A DNA stretch of 64,000 bases. It comes from Aegilops tauschii subsp. strangulata (taxonomy: Eukaryota > Streptophyta > Magnoliopsida > Poales > Poaceae). Positions 56,601 through 64,000 of this stretch are shown in pieces. Each line of letters starts with the position of its first letter. The first letter of the stretch is position 1. A program made the translations under genes and the position numbers. The notes under the pieces are model-generated. The model was given only the letters and a program-made list of their open reading frames with translations, had not been told where the DNA came from and did not search any database. The DNA lies in NCBI RefSeq assembly GCF_002575655.3, contig NC_053035.3, positions 381,649,792 to 381,713,791 on the forward strand. The letters are read 5' to 3'.

Positions 56601-58804
56601 TTAGCAACCGAACCAGTATCTAATACCCTGGTGCTGCTAGGAGTACTAGTAAAGTACACATTCATATAACGTATATCCAATATACTTCTGTCGACCTTGC
56701 CTGCCTTCTCATCTACCAAGTATCTAGGGTAGTACTGCTTCAGTGACCGTTCCTCTCATTACAGAAGCACTTAGTCTCGGGTTTGGGTTCAACCTTGGGA
56801 TTCTTCACTAGAGCAGCAAACGACTTGCTGTTTCATGAAGTATCCCTTTTGCCCTTGCCCTTCTTAAACTAGTGGTTCTACTAACCATCAACAATTGATG
56901 CTCCTTCTTGATTTCTACTCTCGCGGTGTCAAACATCGCGAATAGCTCAAGGATCATCATAACTATCATTGATATGTTATAGTTCATCACGAAGCTCTAC
57001 TAGCTTGGTGGCAGTGACTATGGAGAACTATCACTATCTCATCTGGGAGATTAACTCCCACTCGATTCAAGCGATTGTGGCACTCAGACAATCTGAGCAC
57101 ACGCTCAACGATTGAGCTTTTCTCCCTTAGTTTGCAGGCTTAAGAAACTTGTCAGAGGTCTCATACCTCTTGACATGGGCACTAGTCTGAAATCCCAATT
57201 TCAGTCTTCGGAACATCTCATATGTTCTGCGACGTTTCAAAAACGTCTCTTGTGCCACAATTCTAAACCGTTAGCATTACGCATTGAACTATCACGTAGT
57301 CATCAAAACGTGTATGTCAGATGTTTCGTAACATCTACAAACGACGCTGAGGTTCAGCACACCGAGCGGTGCATTAAGGACATAAGCCTTCTGTGCAGCA
57401 ATGAGGACAATCCTCAGTTTAGACCCAGTCCGCATAATTGCTACTACCAACTTTCAACTAAATTTTCTCTAGGAACATATCTTAACCAGTAGAACTAAAG
57501 CGCAAGCTATGACATAATTTGCAAATACCTATTTGACTATGTTCATGATAATGAAGTTCATCTGATTATGAACTCCCACTCAGATAGACATCCCTCTAGT
57601 CATCTAAGTGAAACATGATCCGAGTTTAACTAGGCCGTGTCCGATCATCACGCGAGACGGACTAGTCAAGATCGGTGAACATCTCCATGTTGATCGTATC
57701 TTCTATACGACTCATGCTCGACCTTTCGGTCCTCCGTGTTCCGAGGCCATGTCTGTACATGCTAGGCTCGTCAAGTCAACCTAAGTGTATTGCGTGTGTT
57801 CCGAGGCCATGTCTGTACATGCTAGGCTCGTCAACACCCGTTGTATTCGAACGTAAGAATCTATCACACCCGATCATCACGTGGTGCTTCGAAACGACGA
57901 ACCTTCGCAACGGTGCACAGTTAGGGTGAACACTTTCTTGAAATTATTATATGGGATCATCTTACTTACTACCGTCGTTCTAAGCAAATAAGATGCAAAA
58001 ACATGATAAACATCACATGCAATCAAATAGTGACATGATATGGCCAATATCATTATGCTCCTTTGATCTCCATCTTCAGGACACCATGATCATCTTTGTC
58101 ACCGGCATGACACCATGATCTCCATCATCATGATCTCCATCATTGTGTCTTCATGAAGTCGTCACGCCAACGATTACTTCTACTTCTATGGCTAACGCGT
58201 TTAGCAATAAAGTAAAGTAATTTACATGGCGTTATTCAATGACACGCAGGTCATACAAAATAATAAAGACAACTCCTATGGCTCCTGCCAGTTGTCATAA
58301 TCATCGACATGCAAGTCGTGATTCCTATTACAAGAATATGATCAATCTCATACATCACATATATCATTCATCACATCTTCTGGCCATATCACATCACATA
58401 GCACTTGCTGCAAAAACAAGTTAGACGTCCTCTAATTGTTGTTGCAAGTTTTTACGTCGTTTGTAGGTTTCTAGCAAGAACGTTTCTTACCTACGTATGA
58501 CCACAACGTGATTTGCCAATTTCTATTTACCCTTCATAAGGACCCTTTTCATCGAATCCGTTCCGACTAAAGTAGGAGAGACAGACACCCGCTAGCCACC
58601 TTATGCATCTAGTGCATGTCAGTCGGTGGAACTTGTCTCACGTAAGAGTACGTGTAAGGTCGGTCCGGGCCGCTTCATCCTACAATGCCGCCGAAACAAG
58701 AAAAGACTAGTAGCGGCAAGAAGAATTGGCAAACTCAACGCCCACAACTACTTTGTGTTCTACTCGTGCATAGTAACTACGCATAAACCTGGCTCTGATA
58801 CCAC
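53668..58804 (-). pseudogene. Decayed copia gag-pol interior
   Basis: Minus-strand fragments appear in copia order. Next to the right LTR comes a poorly recognisable gag zone (58.7-57 kb). Then a GAG-pre-integrase piece with WHCNLSHIGVERMKKLH (56287-56072), then a reverse transcriptase N-terminal piece (55157-54735) with KWLEAMKSEIESMYQNKAW and GVDYDEFFSSVAMLRSV. A YVDD box, complete integrase and RNase H are not readable. Frameshifts and stops are dense throughout. A 60-bp partial duplication (GTGTTCCGAGGCCATGTC at 57736 and 57796) lies in the gag-proximal part. The element cannot encode its own machinery. Confidence 0.8.
58791..58804 (-). promoter_or_regulatory. Primer-binding site, initiator tRNA-Met type
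   Basis: Read on the minus strand, TGGTATCAGAGCC follows the right LTR within one base. This is the standard copia primer-binding site and proves the minus orientation. Confidence 0.92.
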
Positions 58805-60528
58805 TGTTGGGAATCGTAGCATAATTTAAAATTTTCCTACGCTCACCAAGATGCATCTATGGAGTCTACTAGCAACGAGGGGAAAGGAGTGGATCTACAT
58901 ACCCTTGTAGATCGCGAGCGGAAGCGTTCCAATGAACGTGGATGACGGAGTCGTACTCGCCGTGATCCAAATCACCGATGACCGAGTGCCGAACGTACGG
59001 CACCTCCGCGTTCAACACACGTACGGTGCAGCGACGTCTCCTCCTTCTTGATCCAGCAAGGGGGAAGGAGAGGTTGATGGAGATCCAACAGCACGACGGC
59101 GTGGTGGTGGATGTAGCGGCTCTCCGGCAGGGCTTCGCAAGCTTCTGCGAGAGAGAGAGAGAGGTGTTGCAGGGGAGGAGGGAGGCGCCCAAGGCTTAGT
59201 TGTTGCTGCCCTCCCTTCCCCCCACTATATATAGGGCCAAGGGAGAGAGGGGGGCGCAGCCTTGCCCCTTCCTCCAAGGAAGGGTGCGGCCAGGGGGGAG
59301 TCCTTTCCCCCCAAGGCACCTCGGAGGTGCCTTCCCCCTTTAGGACTCTCCCTTTTTTCTTATCTCTTGCGCATGGGCCTCTTGGGGCTGGTGCCCTTGG
59401 CCCATATAGGCCAAGGCGCACCCCTTACAGCCCATGTGGCCCCCCGGGGCTGGTGGACCCCCTTGGTGGACCCCCGGACCCCTTTCGGCACTCCCGGTAC
59501 AATACCGATAAAGTGCGAAACTTTTCCGGCGACCAAAATAAGACTTCCCATATATAAATCTTTACCTCCGGACCATTCCGGAACCTCTCGTGACGTCCGG
59601 GATCTCATCCGGGACTCCGAACAACTTTCGGGTTTCCGCATACATATATCTCTACAACCCTAGCGTCACCGGACCTTAAGTGTGTAGACCCTACGGGTTC
59701 GGGAGACATGCAGACATGACCGAGACGCCTCTCCGGTCAATAACCAACAGCGGGATCTGGATACCCATGTTGGCTCCCACATGCTCCACGATGATCTCAT
59801 CGGATGAACCACGGTGTCAAGGATTCAATCAATCCGTATGCAATTCCCTTTGTCAAACGGTATGTTACTTGCCCGAGATTCGATCGTTGGTATCCCAATA
59901 CCTTGTTCAATCTCGTTACCGGCAAGTCTCTTTACTCGTACCGCAATGCATGATCCCGTGACTAACGCCTTAGTCACATTGAGCTCATTATGATGATGCA
60001 TCACCGAGTGGGCCCAGAGATACCTCTCCGTTTACACGGAGTGACAAATCCCAGTCTCGATCCGTGCCAACCCAACAGACACTTTCGGAGATACCCGTAA
60101 TGCACCTTTATAGTCACCTAGTTACGTTGTGACGTTTGGCACACCCAAAGCACTCCTACGGTATCCGGGAGTTGCACGATCTCATGGTCTAAGGAAAAGA
60201 TACTTGACATTGGAAAAGCTCTAGCAAACGAAACTACACGATCTTTTATGCTATGCTTAAGTTGGGTCTTGTCCATCACATCATTCTCCTAATGATGTGA
60301 TCCCGTTATCAATGACATCCAATGTCCATAGTCAGGAAACCATGACTATCTGTTGATCAACGAGTTAGTCAACTAGAGGCTTACTAGGGACAGGTTGTGG
60401 TCTATGTATTCACACATGTATTACGATTTCCGGACAATACAATTATAGCATGAATAATAGACAATTACCATGAACAAAGAAATATAATAATAACCATTTA
60501 TTATTGCCTCTAGGGCATATTTCCAACA
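58805..60528 (-). repeat. Right LTR of the copia element (5' LTR)
   Basis: 1724 bp, about 99.9% identical to the left LTR apart from indels. It holds a 15-bp tandem duplication (GGTGGACCCCCTT unit near 59452-59478) that the left LTR lacks, plus a 2-bp difference in a GA run. Confidence 0.95.
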
Positions 60529-61011
60529 CGTACTTCCTTCTACTAACATTGAGTTCCAGGTCCCCTTGAAGGCGCTCAAGTGCCGTTGGCGCAAGACGTC
60601 TAACAAGATGGTACGACAAGGAATGATCTATTGGACAGGAATAGCAGACGACGACATCAACTGGGAAGATCTTGAAGATCTCCATCGGCGATTCCCTCGA
60701 GCTCCAGCCTGGGTGCCGCTGCAGATCATGCGCCAACGGAACAAGCACACAAGGCCACTTGGACAGTGAGGCAAGGGCTCACACACTGGTCGCACTCCAC
60801 GGCGGACAAGACCACTTGGGAAGACATCGACCGCCTTCGCCAATGTTTCCCTGATGCTCCAGCTTGGGGACAAGCTGGAATTCAAGGAGAGGGGATTGTC
60901 AGTGATACCTCAAGCACAACATCCACCTTGACCGCGCCAAGCGTAACTACACCAGCTGGGAGAGAACAACAGGCCAGGCCCACCAAAACTAGGAAGCCAA
61001 CAACAGGATGA
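60529..61011 (+). pseudogene. Gypsy pol remnant, right part, with two chromodomain-like units
   Basis: This continues the frame broken at 51958 (STNIEFQVPLKALKCRW). A chromodomain-like unit follows (YWTGIADDDINWEDLEDL, then RFPRAPAW). About 45 codons later comes a second unit in another frame (THWSHSTADKTTWEDIDRL, then CFPDAPAWGQAG), and a Ser/Thr-rich tail to the stop near 61009. Chromodomains target chromovirus integration to chromatin marks. The doubling may be a partial duplication. Confidence 0.65.
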
Positions 61012-61056
61012 TTGGGCGGAGTTGGCGAATGGCCCAAGCACAAGAAGAAGGAACTA

Positions 61057-61149
61057 CTCCCTCCGTCCCGAATTACTTGTCGCAGGTATGGATGTATCTA
61101 GATGTATTTTAGTTCTAGATATGCGACGAGTAATTTGGAACGGAGGGAG
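61057..61149. mobile_element. Stowaway MITE (93 bp)
   Basis: The ends CTCCCTCCGTCCCGAATTAC and the inverted GTAATTTGGAACGGAGGGAG are flanked by TA on both sides. Confidence 0.92.
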
Positions 61150-61289
61150 TAGTAGTTAAGCGTTGCGGTACGGCTGCCCTAGTGTTATCCAGAGGATCAC
61201 GAGCGGCGGGGGCGGCTCTCTTCTCTTTCCCCTTCGTGGCTACCTTCCTATTTCACTCATCGACCGTGTAACTGCCATTAAATCTTGTA

Positions 61290-61398
61290 CTCCTTCCATT
61301 TGGAAATACTTGCCGGAGGAATGGTGTATCTAGGCGTAATTTATTTCTAGATAGATCCATTTTTACCTATTTTTCCGATGAGTATTTCTGGACGGGAG
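61290..61398. mobile_element. Decayed Stowaway MITE (109 bp)
   Basis: It starts CTCCTTCCATTTGGAAATAC and ends GTATTTCTGGACGGGAG, flanked by TA. The interior (GTGTATCTAGGCGTAATTTA) resembles the neighbour at 61057-61149. Confidence 0.75.
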
Positions 61399-62106
61399 TA
61401 TCAAATAGTGTTGAATCCTAGTTACCTCTATCATGGCAGCCCTAGCTGGACACACCATAGCAGGGTGGAGGAGGATGGCAAACAACACGTCAACACCCAT
61501 GAAAGGCATCGCACGTCGACGTGGTTAACACAAAAACACGAGAGGTTATAGTACACGTCTCCAGTCCGATGCAGATATCCTTCTTACCAGGTTGGCCACT
61601 ACCAGCGGTGCATGTGCATCCCAGTGCGACGCCTAATCGTACCAAGAAGGGTCGTATACACACTGGTTTCGCCGTGGAAGGGGCAGTGATGAATACTCCA
61701 TCGTGTTTCCCGTGCGAGCAGTCCCCACAAACAGGCGGGCGTACGTACGCACGTAGACGCGCCCCATCAATCCCTCCGGCGGAGTCCAAAGTCCGATCTC
61801 CGTGCGTGTCTGCCATGATATCTGTGGGCGAAACATGGACGCTTCGTACCACAGTACTCCGCTTGCCTCCTCCCCAAAGTCGCGAGGTATTAAACGTCCG
61901 TGATCGTGACCCGCCTCCTGTCTTAGCGCTAATTAGGTCTCCAGCTCAGTGGCGTGAATTTTTCTCTAAGCCCACATTAAATCAATTAATGGTCTACACT
62001 GTGGACTGTGGTTGTTATGGCGCCATTGCGCGAGCTCGACACACTACTGTATCCACTAAAGAAACTGCACAAGCACTGGTTGTTGGCCATGGTACCTCTT
62101 CCCTCT
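61399..62106. other. Unassigned sequence between MITE and MULE
   Basis: A plus-strand frame of 207 codons (61521-62144) runs through, but its codon content looks random and it enters the MULE TIR, so I do not call it a gene. No repeat border is seen. Confidence 0.35.
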
Positions 62107-62115
62107 CCTTAACCA

Positions 62116-63224
62116 GAGTAAATTGCATAAAACCTTCATTTTAAGGGTTAGGTTTGTGAAAAACACTAGAATACAGTTTCTCTGCAGAAAAGACCATATC
62201 TTGCGTAATGGTTTTGCAAAAAAATTGATCGGCGGATTTGACTCGATTTGACTCTATTAATTGAGTTTATTACAGGTGGGGCATGTCTTTTGCTTACGTG
62301 GTGTAACTTTTTGTGCCAGATGGGTTTTAATCTAAATTACAAACTAGACCCTAGAATTTTACATAGACACCCCTAAATCAAAAATGAAAAACGCAATTAG
62401 CCCCCGCTTCTCGTTCTACAGCAGATCGGCGGCGCGTTATCCGACTTGTCGTCGGCGGTGGCTGCAGAACGCCGTCGCCGGCATCACCCTCGATCCGCCA
62501 TCGCCGGCGGTGGATGCAGAACACCGTCGCCGGCTTTTGGACGCCCGTCCAGCGCTTCGTAGCCACGGCCGCGAGCAAGGCCCACGAGCTAGTCCCTGCC
62601 ATGGAGGCTTTCTGGCGGTGGCTCGAGCACGCCGCTCCCGTCGTGCTCCCTTATGTGCTGGCCATTGCCACGGTCGCTGGAGCATCGAGGAATGGTAGGC
62701 CGCCCCTGCTACTCCAGTCGTCGTCCTCCCAATGTAGCCCCACGCGCTCACCACACCGAGCTGGTCGGGGCATTCCCGCCGGATCCGGTGCCGGGCGGGG
62801 ACAGTGGAGGCCGATGTGGCCGGATCTGGTTGGGGGCACGACGACGGCGGCCCGAGGAGGAAGGGGCGGGGGACGTCCTCGCCCTCGGTGCAGCAACGGC
62901 AATGGCGGGCCTCTGCCTCGTTCGGGGTCAGGATGGGGGCGGCCGAGGTTGGGACGGGTGGTGGCTGGGGTCGGGAGGGGCGACGATGGTCGGGGTCGGG
63001 ATGGGCCTGGGAAGCAGGGAGAGAAATTTGGGGGCTTTTTCGCATTAAACCTAGATTGATGTGCCACGTAAGCAGAAAACGTACCCCATCTATCATAAAC
63101 GCACTTAAACGAGCCAAATCCGCCGATCATTGTACACAAGATGTGGTGTTTTCTGCAGAGAAACTGTATCCTAGGGTTTTTCGCAAACTTAGCCCTCAAA
63201 ATGATGGTTTTATGCAATTTACTC
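62116..63224. mobile_element. Mutator-like element with captured exon (Pack-MULE candidate)
   Basis: Inverted ends of about 130 bp start GAGTAAATTGCATAAAACC. They are flanked by CCTTAACCA (62107-62115) and CGTTAACCA (63225-63233), a 9-bp duplication with one mismatch. The interior 62400-63050 is GC-rich with a spliced-looking exon and no transposase. The ends are of the same type as those of 36544-37712. Confidence 0.85.
62514..62694 (+). pseudogene. Captured gene fragment in the MULE
   Basis: ATG 62514 opens 60 codons with a protein-like profile (FVATAASKAHELVPAMEAFW, then a hydrophobic stretch APVVLPYVLAIATVAGA), stopping at a good GT donor (GGAATG then GTAGGC at 62695). The following GC-rich sequence could be intron or further exons. 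The upstream 50 bp repeats the same GCAGAACGCCGTCGCCGGC motif. The source gene is not recognised. The hydrophobic helix suggests a membrane segment. Confidence 0.45.
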
Positions 63225-63302
63225 CGTTAACCATGCATGCCTGCATGGGTTTTTTTTAGTGATTAGTCAGTCCTAGCCGTGGCCATGTTTTGTTTTCCCA
63301 AA

Positions 63303-63518
63303 TGATAAGTGACACACCCGTGGCACGAAATACTCCGGCTTGACGTTTTTTACTAAAGTTGCCATTCGAAAAAAAAACTCTAAAAAAACTGAAACTTGCC
63401 ATCCGAAAAAGAAGTTGCAATGCTTGACAACTTAACTTGTCAACCTTGCGTCACTAAACTTGCCATAAAAAATGGTCGGAGTTGTCATGTGTTCGTGCCA
63501 CTCGTGTGACACTTATCA
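63303..63518. mobile_element. Fold-back MITE
   Basis: The left end TGATAAGTGACACACCCGTG and the inverted right end TGATAAGTGTCACACGAGTG pair over about 28 bp. The interior repeats ACTTGCCAT words like the element at 29088-29919. There is no clear target duplication and no coding. Confidence 0.7.
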
Positions 63519-63834
63519 GGGTCCTTTGTATTTAATTCTCATGAAGATTGAACTCGTTTATACGAAAATCCTGCAAAATTCGTGAGTTCAAAATCGACCA
63601 TAAAGATTCTATAGCTAAATTGAGTGGATTTTAGAACACACAATTCAATTCCCACAAGCACCAGGAGACGCTGAAAAAACCTCTACGGATCAAGGAGCCT
63701 GGCTACAGCAACAACTCGCCACGGTCACTGACTAACTAATTACCAGCACAAGCTCGCAATCACATGCACATGCACCATGGCCTACCGAGGAAAACATCTC
63801 GTCCTGGCTTCGGCAGCTCTCCCGCCGTCCCACG
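63519..63834 (+). promoter_or_regulatory. Upstream region of the right-edge gene
   Basis: Non-repetitive-looking sequence between the MITE and the TATA box. It has no coding frame and could hold the proximal promoter. No specific operator-like motif can be assigned. Confidence 0.4.
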
Positions 63835-63842
63835 TATATATA
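63835..63842 (+). promoter_or_regulatory. TATA box of the right-edge gene
   Basis: TATATATA lies 121 bp before the ATG at 63963. It is followed by a CT-rich stretch (CCTCCCTCCTCTCTCTCCTC), typical of plant leaders, with transcription expected to start near 63870. Confidence 0.75.
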
Positions 63843-63962
63843 CGCCTCCCTCCTCTCTCTCCTCTCGCATCTGCAAGCTTCCAAATCCTCTCACATCACC
63901 GCATTCCCACATTCCCCAGGTCTCCTGCTTGCTTGCTGATCTCCTCCTCTCCGATCGTCGCC

Positions 63963-64000
63963 ATGCTGTCTTCTCACAGCGAGAGCATGTTGGCCTACGC
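63963..64000 (+). CDS. Start of a host gene running off the right edge
   Basis: ATG at 63963 in the context GTCGCCATGC opens MLSSHSESMLAY, and the frame is still open at the window end. A second in-frame ATG lies at 63987. The TATA box, CT-rich leader and spacing all fit a real promoter, and no transposon border separates them from the start. Twelve codons are too few to name the product. Confidence 0.55.
   Translation, partial: MLSSHSESMLAY

Larger units (their letters stand above)
51959..60528 (-). mobile_element. Ty1-copia element, Angela/BARE/WIS type
   Basis: LTRs of 1709 and 1724 bp, with minus-strand start TGTTGGAAATATGCCC and end in CCCAACA, enclose 5.1 kb. A 5-bp duplication CGTAC (51954-51958, 60529-60533) flanks it. 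The sense strand is minus: a primer-binding site lies next to the right LTR and a purine-rich AAGTGGGAGAC next to the left one. The LTRs differ by about two substitutions and two small indels, so insertion is very recent, yet the interior has no frame over about 140 codons. It inserted into the gypsy remnant. Confidence 0.95.

Noticed and set aside
61521..62144. Plus-strand frame of 207 codons
   Set aside because: No promoter or protein-like profile is seen, and it ends inside the MULE inverted repeat, so it is probably chance in GC-rich DNA.

Overview
The window is nuclear DNA of a grass of the wheat/barley tribe (Triticeae). I infer this from the types of repeat present: long copia LTRs of the Angela/BARE/WIS type, a gypsy family with a tryptophan-poor gag and an antisense accessory gene, Stowaway miniature elements opening CTCCCTCCGT, Mutator-like elements with 9-bp target duplications, a CACTA element, Helitrons and a tRNA-derived SINE. 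No bacterial, organellar or CRISPR-like structure is visible. Family names are from memory; no search was run.

Layout. 1-14.1 kb: an old gypsy element (1-350 and 13606-14085) is split by a 13.25-kb LTR element (351-13600, duplication GCGGG). That element carries a broken gag-protease on the minus strand, no recognisable polymerase, and a five-exon accessory gene on the plus strand. Exon 2 of the accessory gene is itself split by a 4.1-kb solo-LTR-like insertion (2651-6767, duplication GGACT), which contains its own small spliced reading frame. 14.1-25 kb: the most gene-like stretch, a tandem array of three related plus-strand copies of an unfamiliar low-complexity gene (15684-17555 intact; 21427-22656 intact but with another C-terminus; 23463-24525 broken), separated by LINE, LTR, Helitron and MITE debris. 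24.6-34 kb: AT-rich repeats, a 53-bp tandem repeat, a Helitron with a nested fold-back element, an RNase H-like fragment and a 5'-truncated LINE. 34-41.1 kb: GC-rich low-copy-looking DNA, a minus-strand gene broken by a Mutator-like element, Stowaway elements and a SINE.

41.15-46.1 kb: a Mutator-like element carrying an eight-exon plant-mobile-domain gene now inactivated by stops. 46.1-50.2 kb: a LINE tail split by a CACTA element with an accessory B3-like gene. 50.2-61 kb: a chromodomain gypsy polymerase remnant split by an 8.57-kb copia element whose LTRs are almost identical although its interior is ruined. 61-64 kb: Stowaway elements, a second gene-fragment-carrying Mutator-like element, a fold-back MITE, and at the right edge a TATA box, leader and start codon of a likely host gene running off the window.

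The order of insertion can be read from the nesting. Most coding matter belongs to transposons and is decayed. The exceptions worth following are the three-copy tandem family, the antisense gene of the gypsy element, the LTR-borne spliced frame, and the gene at the right edge.
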